Source: Prunus persica | Taxonomy: Eukaryota > Streptophyta > Magnoliopsida > Rosales > Rosaceae | Direction of reading: 5' to 3' | Length of the DNA stretch: 64,000 nucleotides | NCBI RefSeq assembly: GCF_000346465.2 | Contig: NC_034014.1 | Location: forward strand, 3,582,027 to 3,646,026 | In this document: piece by piece, positions 11,481 through 22,060 of the stretch | How positions within the stretch are numbered: the stretch's first letter is position 1 | Layout of the letters: every line of letters begins with the position of its first letter | Made by a program: the position numbers and the translations under genes | Notes under the pieces: model-generated | Seen by the model: only the letters and a program-made list of their open reading frames with translations | Told to the model about the DNA's origin: nothing | Database searches by the model: none

Positions 11481-14250
11481 ATGTCGAAGACAGGTGAGGT
11501 CGTATGCGTTACCGGTGGAAGTGGGTGCATTGGATCATGGCTCGTCCGTCTCCTCCTCGACCGTAATTACACCGTCCATGCCACTGTCAAAGATCTCAGT
11601 TAGTTTACCCTTTGCCTTTTCTATTTATCTACACAACTGCCATTTCCTTGCTGTTCAGTCTGAAACGTCGTCGTGTCGTTTTTGTTGCAGAGGACGAGGG
11701 TGAGACGAAGCATCTAGAAGCCCTAGAAGGAGCAGCGACGCGTCTCCGTCTCTTCCAGATCGACCTCCTCGACTACAACTCCATCTTCGCCGCCATCAAT
11801 GGCTGCTCCGGCGTCTTCCACCTCGCCTCTCCTTGCATCGTCGATCAAGTCCAAGACCCCGAGGTTGCTTCATCTTCACAAAAAGGCCATAAAAGAAGCT
11901 CAATTCTTTGTAATTATGATTATATTTAGATGAAATTGTTGTGCTTTTTGTTATACAGAAGGAGCTTCTGGACCCGGCGATCAAAGGAACGCTTAATGTT
12001 CTGACGGCAGCGAAGCAGGCTGGGGTCATTCGAGTGGTGCTGACATCCTCCATCTCCGCCATCACTCCCAGCCCTCGCTGGCCGTCCGATAAGATCAAGG
12101 GTGAGGATTGCTGGACCGACATTGACTACTGCACGCAGAAGGGAGTGAGTTACTGAGTGCCTAAGTTCTTTGTTATTATAGTTTGAAATTTTTAAAATTG
12201 GGGATTGTGATGTGATGCTGATTGTGTTTGGTGTTTGGTTAGTTGTGGTATCCATTGTCGAAAACTTTGGCAGAGAAAGCTGCGTGGGAATTTGCCAAGG
12301 AGAAGGGATTGGATGTGGTTGTAGTGAATCCTGGCACCGTGATGGGCGATGTCATTTCGCCCAGGCTCAATGCTAGCATGGTGATGCTAGTCCGCCTTCT
12401 TGAGGGTATTGATCTCTGCGCATTTGTGTTTGAATATCTTCTAGCGTTGCACCTAGAAGTAGATTGTTGACTCCATCCAATTCTCATATGGGCAGTCTTA
12501 TTTGAATACTCTATTATTGTGTAATGTTCTGTGGCCTGATAGTTTGCCATGTTATGTTGCCAAATTGTCAATCGAAATCATAAATTCAGATCAGACATAG
12601 TTTTGCATTTGATTGACAGTTTGTTTGATAACATAACATCTCTGTAGTAAGAGAACATTTCCCATTTATTATTTGTGGTAACATGAGACTAGGCGACCAA
12701 GTTCTTATTGAGGCTGTAGTTGGTAGATGAACCAGAAAGCAGGTGGACATTAGATCTTCTGAAAAGACATTTCTGCTAAAGAAAGGTTTGAGTTTGGTTT
12801 TTAAAATCTTGAAGTATTTCTTCATTTATAATACTTGAGTTTGTTTGAAGTTTTTTGCCTAGTTAGTCCCCAAGTTTGGAGAAGGTGGATTGTATGAGAA
12901 TGAGTGTGTGTGGCAATAGAGGAATCCTTTTGCACCTCTTTGCTAGCAAGCAAATACTTGGCTCCTTCTTTCCTGCAAATCACCCTTTCACATGTGTGCA
13001 GAATTTATTTATTTTTTTCTTTCTTTTGAGCGTTTAATGAGTTATCTTTGCACACGTATGAAGCTGTGATTTGCAAGTACAGAGGACTGGCTCCTTCCAG
13101 ATAAGGAGCCAAGCAGAGTTCCTGCTAGCATATGTTTCTCTTTAAGTTTGATAGTTTATGTCAATAAAGGGTCGGTTTTTGGTTTCCTTAAATTGTCTAT
13201 CCATGTCACCTTATCTCTTATCCTGGTTAGTGGAGGACTGGACAGAAGGGTAATGGCCCTAGAAACATCATGACTGAAGTAACAAGGAAAATCGATCAAC
13301 CTTAAAAAGAAAAAGAATTGACAATATCCTTGTCAATCTTTGCTGCAGGCTGCACTGAAACATACGAGAACTTCTTTATGGGATCTGTGCATTTTAAAGA
13401 TGTAGCTCTTGCACACATTTTAGTGTATGAGAACAAATCGGCCACTGGTAGGCACCTGTGCGTTGAAGCTATATCACATTATGGTGACTTCGTGGCCAAG
13501 GTAGCTGAACTTTACCCCGAGTACAAGGTTCCGAGGTAAATTCCAGTCCTTAGACTCCTGTAAAGTGGTTTTGCAACTGAAACTATGTGCATATATATAT
13601 ATATATATATATTTTTTGCCATAACTATGTGCATATATATTTTTTGGGTCATAACTATGTGCATATCTTATGTTTAGGAGTTTGGTTTCCTGATAACAAC
13701 AATAAGCGTCAGAATGTCAAATATGCAGTATCGTGAAACTGATACCCTATGTTATAATTGATAGCAAAACAACAGATGATCAAGCTCAACCTCATCATAA
13801 CACAGCTAGAGCTCAATGTACTGAATTATGTTCTCACAAATGGTTCTAACTGATTGTATTTACTTAGACAGGTTGAGTGGTTTTGGGGATTAGTCTGTAA
13901 CTGTATTGCTAAAGCTTACTATAAGTACTTGTAAATCCTTCTCCAAAAATTAATGAGAAAAAATATGTTATTTTACAATAATTACTGTCAAGACATCAAA
14001 TGCTTCATTGCAACTTCTTTTACTGCCAGCACTCCTTTTACAGTCATTCCATGAACACATGGCTTTGAAATTGCCCAAGCTATTAATACGTTTATTATTG
14101 TGCAGTTTGCCGAAGGATACCCAACCTGGATTGCTGAGGGAAAAAAATGGAGCGATGAAGCTAATGAACTTGGGTTTAGAATTCATTCCCATGGATCAAA
14201 TCATCAAGGATGCTGTTGAGAGCCTAAAGAGCAAGGGATTTATTTCATAA
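11481..14250 (+). CDS. Cinnamoyl-CoA reductase-like (CRL) reductase, copy C
   Basis: Six exons at 11481-11598, 11691-11863, 11959-12144, 12243-12405, 13349-13535 and 14106-14250 encode 323 residues. Motifs are as in the other copies (TGGSGCIG at 11-18, Ser128, Tyr162 in WYPLSK, Lys166). It differs from copies A and B at I121, I129-S130, T133, R137, T156, P163, M193, A203, M207, F222 and a GAMK near the C-terminus. Several of these ([30 protein letters not shown]) are what I recall from Arabidopsis AtCRL1, so copy C looks closest to the ancestral enzyme, whereas A and B carry derived residues around the active site. The frame and splice sites are intact. Substrate unknown, most likely phenylpropanoid-type or other small aldehydes. 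Confidence 0.88.
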
Positions 14251-14874
14251 ACGAAACTGAAGGATATGAAACTTATGAGGAACCTAGTTATTGTAGAAGT
14301 GGTGAGGACATGCAACCTAAATGATATAGTTAATGGATTGTGTTTAATATTATGTACCAGTCATGCCTCCAAGCAATCTGTACATGAACAAATAAGCAAC
14401 ATTTGAATGTTCATAATCTATTATACTGTGGTATTTGCTTAAAATTAAAAGTTTACATAGTCCCAAACTCAATTCTCATTTACTGGCTCAAGGTGCAGCG
14501 GATGGTGAAAAGCTACAATTTTTATTTATTTTCGTATTCACAAACATTAAGCTAGTAAGGCAAAGACATTAAATTCATCGTATTTGTAACTCAAGCGATT
14601 ATGAGCATAAATATGAATTTTTGAGCAAAACTTATTCTCATTTGGAAAAAGATTCCAAGATTAAGACCCAGATCCCAAGTTTTTCAATCCCAATTCATCG
14701 TCACACTCTGTCAGCTTACCTACATTCGAATTTTGACTATTTTTCAGGTCACATACATTTTTGGAGTTTCAGCATTTAATTAAATAAATATTAATATTAA
14801 TATTTTTGAGCGGTGCCTGTAAGTCGTGGCCCAAAAGACACCATCCCCAAAAACAGAGAAAGAAAGAAGTCCCA
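14251..14874. other. CRL-C 3' region and GILT upstream sequence
   Basis: The left part is the CRL-C 3' UTR and native downstream sequence (homologous to 6043-6102). From 14490 the sequence is unique and AT-rich and leads into the GILT exon. No gene is seen. Confidence 0.5.
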
Positions 14875-15132
14875 ATGGCCTCATCTACTTGTGTTCATCC
14901 TCTGCTCTTGTTGCTCTGTTCCGTCTTACTGTTTCCAACAACCACAATTTCTTCTGAGAGCAACAAAGTCAGAGTTGATGTCTACTATGAAACCCTGTGT
15001 CCCGACAGTGAAGATTTCATCGTGAAGGATCTGATCAAGCTCTTTGAAAGTGGGCTCATCTCCATAGTGGATCTCAAGCTCTATCCCTACGGCAACGCCA
15101 AGCTTGGATCCAACAACACCATCTATTGCCAG
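14875..15132 (+). pseudogene. Orphan first exon of a GILT-type thiol reductase
   Basis: An 86-codon open exon starts with a signal peptide-like stretch (residues 8-25, leucine-rich) and continues into the GILT fold start VDVYYETLCPDSEDF and the family stretch DLKLYPYGNAKLGSNN. It ends in CAG|GT at phase 0, exactly like exon 1 of the complete gene 630 bp downstream. No exons 2-5 follow before that gene: after the donor come a CT microsatellite and AT-rich DNA. It is either the remnant of a truncated tandem duplicate or an alternative first exon that splices to 16351. The active-site motif is C42-P-D-S45 instead of C-x-x-C. An in-frame ATG at 14806 would add 23 residues but place them before the signal peptide, so 14875 is preferred. 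Confidence 0.7.

Positions 15133-15138
<6 letters not shown>

Positions 15139-15198
<60 letters not shown>
15139..15198. repeat. (CT)n microsatellite, 60 bp
   Basis: Uninterrupted CT dinucleotides start six bases after the splice donor of the orphan GILT exon. The tract would lie in the first intron of any transcript that uses that exon and could serve as an extended pyrimidine tract. Confidence 0.95.
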
Positions 15199-15202
<4 letters not shown>

Positions 15203-15762
15203 GCTTTCTGTTTCTATTAACAATAATTTTAATTAATATTATTGGCCTAATGGCAACATTCATGCTCATTGACCGTAACTAATTCTAGTTCTTGGCTCCT
15301 AGGGTGACCTTTGAGCCACTTTTCCGTCAGTAATGTCATTTTTCTCTATAAACTTAATTAAAAAGAAAAAAGAGAGGGAAACCCATTTTGTATATGAGCA
15401 TTTTGGTTAAAATGCACTGAAGGAAGAGATGGGGAAAATATTGTATCTAATTAAAAAAAAAAAAAGGGATAATAATGAATTTTTAAGACCATGAATTTTG
15501 AAATGTACGTGTATTTAGGTAACTATAAACAGCCACCCAACTGTTAAAAAGAGAAAGAAAAAAATAACCTGCCAACTGTTTTGTCTAAATTGCCACTTGT
15601 AATCCACCAATTTTGGGCAAAGGCAAAATCTCTGACTTGATCTTTGGCTCTTGCTCTGTTTAACAGGATTCACAAATGGCGACATTAACGCTTCACTGAC
15701 AACCTCATAATCATAAAACCCGATTAGCTCTTCTGTTCTTTCGCAGTTTTCTTATTGCTTCA

Positions 15763-17810
15763 ATGGCTTCCTCTCGCACAGAAAGTAGAACCCTTTGTTT
15801 TTCTCTTCTCCCCTGCCTCTTGTTGTTTGCTCTGTTCACACCCACTTCTTCTTCTGCGAGAACTCTGCCTTCTGATTCTGGAAAAGTCTCGTTGGCTTTG
15901 TACTATGAGTCCCTTTGCCCTTACAGCGCCAACTTTATTGTCAATTACCTGGTCAAGCTCTTTGAAGATGACCTCATCTCCATTGTTGATCTGAAGCTTT
16001 CTCCTTGGGGTAATGCCAAGCTCAGAAGCAATGACACCTTCAGTTGCCAGGTCCTTTTATTCTTTCCGTGTTTTTTTTTTCTTTTAAATTTTGTATCTGG
16101 GTTTTATGAAAGGATGCCATTTCATGGACTGGTCCTCTAAATGATTGCCCATAAATGATTGCCCGTAAATTGGTGATGGAAGATAATAAATTTCTTAACC
16201 ATTGTAGTTCAACCCGAGTGATTGTCCTTCACTTCTTGCATGTGGGTTTTGTCTATTCTTGCTTAATTTATAGTTTCTGAGAGTTGTAGACGTAATTGAT
16301 ATGAATTTCAATTGCATTCAGACTGGTTGACTTGTTTGTGATGGTTGCAGCATGGTCCATCAGAATGCTTATTAAACACCGTGGAAGCCTGTGCCATCAA
16401 GATCTGGCCTGCACTGGTAAGACTTGATCTAGCTAGATATAAACTTCCCAAGTACACAAAATTTTTGGCATTCCTGCAAAGTATGTCATGATGCAATGAT
16501 GTTAGTTATCGAAATTTTCTGGTTGACAGCTAGTCTTATAATAAAATACGCTATGCACTAGGCGTTGGTGGTTTATCCTTCTAGATTTGTTTAATAAATT
16601 CTTCGTGAAATTTGTTTGTATTCATTATGTAATTAGTTTTCAGTCTTCTTGGATAGTTCAGTGTCCTTACGTATATAGGATAGGGTTGTTGGTTGGTTTC
16701 ACAGAAACGTATTCCAAGTCAAATGCCAGTTATGGAGTGTTGTTGGAACTATAGAAAGTAATGCTCAAGCTGAAATGCTAACATTTGGTTCACTGTCACC
16801 TTGATGCAGAATGATCATTTTCCTTTCATTTATTGCATTGAGAGTTTGGTTTACGAGCACAAGTATCCCCAGTGGGAGTCATGTTATGAGAAACTGGGTC
16901 TGGATTCAAAACCTATTGCTGAATGCTACAGTAGTGGACTTGGCAAAGAGGTTAGTTTTTTAAGCTTATTAATCATTCATAGAATTCAAACACGCTCTTG
17001 TAATGCATCTATTTATTTTATTGTATCTTAACAAGAATCAAACCTTGTTGTAAAACTTTTTTGACATTTCACTGATTGTTAATCATGCCATTTTTTGAAA
17101 CCTCTGTTATTCTGTTGAGAGGGACAATACAAACCCCTTTTCTCTTTTCCTTGTTTGGTTTTTGTGATTTTTAATGAAAGGAAAAAAGGAACACAATATA
17201 AGTGGAATTATTCTTTGGCAGCTTGAACTACAATATGCAGCTGAAACCAGTGCTCTCCAGCCTCCACATCAGTATGTGCCATGGGTAGTTGTGGATGGAC
17301 TGCCAATTTATGAGGTTTGTTTCCTTCTCATGATTAGATTTCCTAATTCCATTTCGATTGCCACCAAGGTTGGGTTATGCATATACTTTTTTAAGTATCT
17401 GGACTACTGATGGTTCTTTTTTGCTTCAATAGAGTAGAGTATTGTCAAGTTTTTAATTCTATCTGTTCTTTATATATTTTAAGAAAAACAATCTTCTATG
17501 ATGTTTTCCCCAACTTGTTTGACTCATAGTAGTGAGTTTATTGTTTTATTATTGGGATATTCAAGAAATGACATTTCTTCTCCCGTTGCAGGACTACGAA
17601 AACTTTCTGACCTATGTCTGCAATGCTTATAATGGCACCGCTGCCCTCAAGGCTTGCAGCAAACTATCCCTTAATACCATCCAAAAGGCAAGCACTAAAT
17701 CTACCCTTTCCGTTGGTTGTAACGAGGGAAAGATGCCAGCGTTATTTGGAAGGATAAGATCAACCCTAATATCGTGGATGCGACAGATGAACATGGCAAT
17801 TTGGATATAG
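15763..17810 (+). CDS. GILT-family (gamma-interferon-inducible lysosomal thiol reductase-like) protein
   Basis: Five phase-0 exons at 15763-16050, 16351-16416, 16810-16950, 17222-17314 and 17592-17810 encode about 268 residues. There is a signal peptide (hydrophobic residues about 11-25), the domain start LALYYESLCPYSANFIV, and the family signature CQHGPSECLLNTVEAC at residues 95-110, split by intron 1. Further conserved parts are IYCIES, YAAETSALQPPHQYVPWVVVDG and YENFLTYVC. GILT proteins are secreted or vacuolar/lysosomal thiol reductases of the thioredoxin fold. The active-site pair is C52-P-Y-S55, so the second Cys of C-x-x-C is a serine; a dithiol mechanism is then not possible at this site, although other family members with C-x-x-S are thought to exist. 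The last exon is read to the TAG at 17808; a further small intron near the end cannot be excluded. The upstream orphan exon could replace exon 1. Confidence 0.85.
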
Positions 17811-18337
17811 ATGTCACGCAATTCCATATCCATTTTAATCCAATCATCAATGGTATGGTGCAGCTTTTGCTCGTATTTCCCGTTTCCAGTAGATTGCAGT
17901 TACTTGTGAGTTGGTACCGAACAAAGAGACTTAATGTGCTGGTAATGTGTCTTTATCTTTACTATATACAGGAGCAGTAGTATATGTGGTGTAAATGGAT
18001 CTTGTTTATTTAGTTTATATAAATTAAAATGTAGTAGCTGGTAGATTTTAATAAATTGAAAGACTTTGTTATGGTTGGTAGGGCTTGCATAAACCTTGCC
18101 TATTCCATTTCCAATTCCAATTAAAACAAGGTGACCCTGTCATATAAAACGAGGTGTGCTTCTCGGGGCCCATTGGGTTTCATGGGCTAACCGTGATAGC
18201 GTTCGTAAACAATCCCAACTCACTTGAAAACTGGATTGGATTGGATTCACAGGTGCTATGTAATCCCCAGAGTCTTCCCAACTATGCCTTCCTTATGAGA
18301 AACACAATGGGAAAATGGTTGTCAATTCACACACAGC
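17811..18337. other. GILT 3' region
   Basis: The sequence is AT-rich and contains the probable 3' UTR. No further gene is seen. Confidence 0.5.
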
Positions 18338-18437
18338 TTTTTTGAAAGGCGCAATAACATACTAAAAACACACACTATACGGATGTTAAGACTCGAATTC
18401 AGAACTTTACTTGAAAAAATAAATACTCCAAACATTA
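18338..18437 (-). mobile_element. Degenerate SINE, minus strand
   Basis: Read on the minus strand this matches the SINE at 24413-24550 through most of its length: the box around the A-promoter (TTTGGAGTATTTA), the B-box region (GAATTCGAGTCTTA, degraded), the GTGTGT segment, and a short A tail at the 18338 end. No target-site duplication was found, which fits an older insertion. Confidence 0.6.
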
Positions 18438-18439
18438 CA

Positions 18440-18760
18440 CGTGCGATTTTTTCGCTTTGTGCCCCTTGGGTGTGGCAGCTCTTCCCTTCAATTTGTCCCG
18501 GTGATGTTGTTTGAGGCGGCGGCTTTGTTGAATTTTGGTTAGGGTTTGTTAGCTTTCTTGGCCTTGGTATGGGCTTGTGTGGGCTTAATAATGCCTTCTG
18601 GGTTTTTAACTTCTTGTCGGTTCTTTTGCATTTTATCTGGGTCTCTAGCATTTTCGCTTTGTTGTTGAGCTCAGTTGGTTGGGTCTCTCTTTTTGGTGTA
18701 TTGTTATGCCCTTTTGTGGGTTTTTAATAAAGTCCACTTCTGAACCAAAAAAAAAAAAAA
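18440..18760 (+). mobile_element. Possible 3' end of a LINE
   Basis: The stretch is G/T-rich, unlike the AT-rich surroundings, and ends TTTTTAATAAAG, about a dozen bases, then 14 A. That arrangement is typical of 5'-truncated plant LINEs. No reverse transcriptase coding remains, and no clear target-site duplication was seen. Confidence 0.35.
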
Positions 18761-20074
18761 ACTACAATAGTAGGTGGTTTGCAAATTCACACATTCCATG
18801 AACCCAATGAATCTTTCCATAGCAAAAACATTGTATGGTGGGCCTCCACCACACAATGGTTTACACTATAAAAACCCCCTCAAATTTGAACAAGTTGTCA
18901 CTTCCACATAAATCAACAAAATGGCTACCCAAAAAAAAAAAAAATAATAATTCATTTAGAGAGACTGATTGGGTGTTAGCTGATTGATTGGGCTGCAGAT
19001 TAGAAGGAAAAGGAAGTGAAAGGAGAAACGACTCTTTTGTTTCGGGTCTACATAACAAAATGATTCTTCCAATGACCATCGAGTTAAAATTCCAATTAGG
19101 GCTCCACAGAGTCGCTATCAAATCAATAGACATCAAATAATTACCCATCAAGTGAATGAATGGTCAATGATGATATATCTCTTCATCCAATCAAATGAAG
19201 CCACAAACTTACCACTCCAATTTGCTTCCTTAATTTGTCTTCTACTACACGGGTCAAACCCTTAAGTAATAAGTAGGTCCATGACTTCCTGCCCTAGCTA
19301 CCAATTTTAATTTCCTTGTTCTCTATGTTACAGCAACAGTGCAATTCAAAATTTGCTTCGTGAATTAGCTATGTACAAACAATTTTGCTAAGATTAATCA
19401 CCGACATAACCGTAGACGATGGGTCAAAAACCGCCAATACACATTATACATGATGACTGTTGTTACCACAACTCTTTAGAAATTTTGAACTTCTATAATT
19501 CTTTTGTCTAGGGAAGTATCCAAGGCTGAAGAAAGAGCAGTGGAGTGGACAGTGTCTGTGAAGAAATCTACGCTTCATATATCCTGTCGGAGACTCAAAC
19601 TACAGTTTGTCAAACAAGGTAGAAGGGACCCATCTTTATCAGTATATATCACTGAAATGGGTCGTATCTTTGCACAAGCTTATTATTCTCTACCACAACT
19701 CTTGGCTTTTCTGTCTTTGGCTTTGGCACCCTCCTAATCCTATGCGTCGATGCAAAGGGCCACCACCACTGCCTAACTGTAGAAAATAAATCACCAGCAT
19801 TTGACAAAGCTAGTGTCCATCATTCAATCTTTCCCTTCCTAGAACCTAGAACCTACAACCAACCCCATTTTTATTCTTTTTCTTTTTTCGTGCTATCTGT
19901 AAATTCAATTATGCATGGAATGTTTCTCTCACAATCGCTAATTGTGTAATTTGTTTGATTAGTAAGTTCAGCACATGTAATGCATAGAATCGGAGCCAAA
20001 AAGTAATTCCAAATTAATTAATTAATTAATTGTGAAAGTCAATATGCGCATGGCATCATCCTTAAAGATTAAAA
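18761..20074. other. Intergenic, nothing recognised
   Basis: A 77-codon open frame at 19504-19737 shows no known motif and no splice context, and is not called. The repeat AATT is run five times at about 20012-20031. Confidence 0.4.
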
Positions 20075-21090
20075 AAAGAGTTTTTCTATTTAAACCTTAC
20101 ACTTCTTTTTATTCACCCCAATACGTAAATTATTAAGCTCTTAAGTTTTATTATTGTGTAAAAAGATAAAAAGGTCATCCAACTTAATACTTAACCCTAA
20201 TACATCTATACACACACCCCACACTCCCACTCTTCATATTTGATCATGGTAACTTATATGAGAGCAATTTTCCTATGCCTTCATGTTTCTTTGTTAATAT
20301 TTCGCCACATGTCCTCATACTTAACAGATAGATAACATCCGTTAACTCCGATTGAATGATAAAACAAATATTGATCAACGGAAACTTTTTTATTTTTATG
20401 GACTCTTCATCTTCTTCCTCCGGCTTTCTAATCACCAAATGAGAAAAATCCGTCGATCATAGTTCAAATGGCTCACAATCCTTTCAGAACTTGAAACAAT
20501 GATAAAGCCCAGATTGGCACTTTTTCACTGTCTTAATAATAAAACAAGTCAAAGATAATTAGAATTTCGGAGAATAGGAAGAATAGAAACAGACCCAATT
20601 GCCAAATAAATAATTGGCCATGATTTTAATGTGAATGAAGTTGAAAGACCCAAACAAGAGTTCAACAACCATCAACAAACGATTTACGGCTACTTCTCAA
20701 CTTCCCAATGGTGGCAGCGGCTCCTCTCGAATGGATAGAGGAAGAAGATGAATAGGCAAGTTTTTAATTTTCATTTTTAATATATATATATATATATATT
20801 TTGTTACAATATTGAACTCAACTTATATATCAATTTAACTGTGTTTTTACAGTAATGTGAGATTGAGGTGAACTTAGAATGGTAAGGGGCAAGATAGTGG
20901 GATGTGGGGTATGATGTTGATGAGTTTTTTTTGTTTTTTTTTATGCTATGTGTCTATTTAGGGGTAGTTTAGGAAGATAGTGGGATTTTCCTAAAAATTG
21001 TGAAAATTTGAATTAAAAGTTGGGGTGAACTTAGAATATAGGGTAAACAAATAGAAGTACGGGGTTTAAAAAAAAAAAAAAAAACTCTTT
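20075..21090. mobile_element. TIR element of about 1 kb, non-autonomous
   Basis: The left end (AAGAGTTTTTCTATTTAAACC, then TTACACTTCT) is repeated in inverse at the right end (21040-21086, AAGTACGGGGTTTAAA... AAACTCTTT). Inner segments also match in inverse (CACCCCA near 20115 with TGGGGTG near 21022; ACACCCCACA near 20214 with TGTGGGGTATG near 20903). Similar terminal sequences recur in dicot MITEs. No transposase frame is present. The A/T-rich flanks (TTAAAAAAA on both sides) may be a 9-bp target duplication but are too simple to prove it. Confidence 0.6.
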
Positions 21091-21562
21091 AAAAAAAAGT
21101 AAAAGAAAACCATTTAAGTCAAATCGTGTCAAAATTCTTGTTACTACCACCAATGGTTAACTGGCATCTTAAAGATTAAGTGTAATATTTTATTATTATT
21201 GAAAATAAAAATAAATGAAAAGCCCTGAACAATACAAGAGGACAATAAATTCAGATTAATAAAATAAAAAAGTAAAATCCTGTTATGTATGAAACTGGAG
21301 TCACAAACAAGACAGAGATTACGCCATAATAGACAAACAAATGGTAATAAAATTCGATAAAATTGCATGTGGAGTGTAATGATCAAACAAATTCCCTTAG
21401 CATAGAGTGTAAGATCATCTATATATATAATTATATATCTAATTCCACCGTGTGCATTACGATATTGAATCAGTTGCAGACTAACTTTTCTAATTTAATA
21501 CAAATATTGTTTACATATACCTATTTATTTTACAGTTATATAATATTTACCCAAATAATTTT

Positions 21563-22060
21563 GAGTAATGCTACACTTACTATATTTTTATTTCACATTT
21601 CTATACACATAATGTGGTATGTCTAAATTATATGTCACATCAATTAAATCAATGAAATATATTTTAATATAAAAATAATAATTAACAGTGTTTTTTAAAG
21701 TGTTAATAAATCATATAAAAAAAGAAAATATTAAATGAATAATGCTACTCTTATCACATTTGTATACCACATCTTTATACCATCTTATGTGGCAAGTGAG
21801 GTAGACAGCCACATGAATTAAAATTATTTAATATTTTCTTTTCTTTTATGATTTATTTCAGTATTTGTTTTTCTAATTGCCTTAATTAAAATACACCTCA
21901 TTGATTTAATTGATGTGACATATAATATGGACATGCCACATTATGTGGTATAGAAATGTGGGATAAAAATATGGTAAGTGTAGCATTACTCATATTAAAT
22001 AAATTTAATTGATGTGGTTGTAAGGTGGTATAGGAATGTGATATACAAATGTATTATTCA
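21563..22060. mobile_element. Two overlapping foldback (long-TIR) elements
   Basis: Left arm 21563-21620 (GAGTAATGCTACACTTAC...) pairs with 21929-21992 (...GTAAGTGTAGCATTACTC) over about 60 bp with few mismatches. A second, related pair links about 21738-21800 (AATAATGCTACTCTTATC, then ACCACATC) with 22010-22060. The arms are interleaved rather than nested. No coding sequence is present; these are MITEs of one TIR family. Confidence 0.7.

Larger units (their letters stand above)
1882..14440 (+). repeat. Tandem triplication, unit about 4.2 kb (TIM22 3' end + CRL gene)
   Basis: Three direct repeats: unit 1 about 1882-6102, unit 2 about 6133-10233, unit 3 10234-14440. Each holds the end of TIM22, about 0.9 kb of spacer and a full CRL gene. 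The CRL start codons are 4183 and 4186 bp apart. Introns and spacers are nearly as similar as exons, so the duplications are recent. Sequence just after the CRL gene of unit 3 (about 14425-14485) is also present at 6043-6102 at the end of unit 1, which marks it as native CRL downstream sequence. Confidence 0.9.

Noticed and set aside
14806..14874. Upstream ATG of the orphan GILT exon
   Set aside because: It would put a charged 23-residue stretch before the signal peptide; the ATG at 14875 fits a secreted protein.
19504..19789. Two short open frames in the 19.5-kb region
   Set aside because: No start context, splice sites or recognisable domain.
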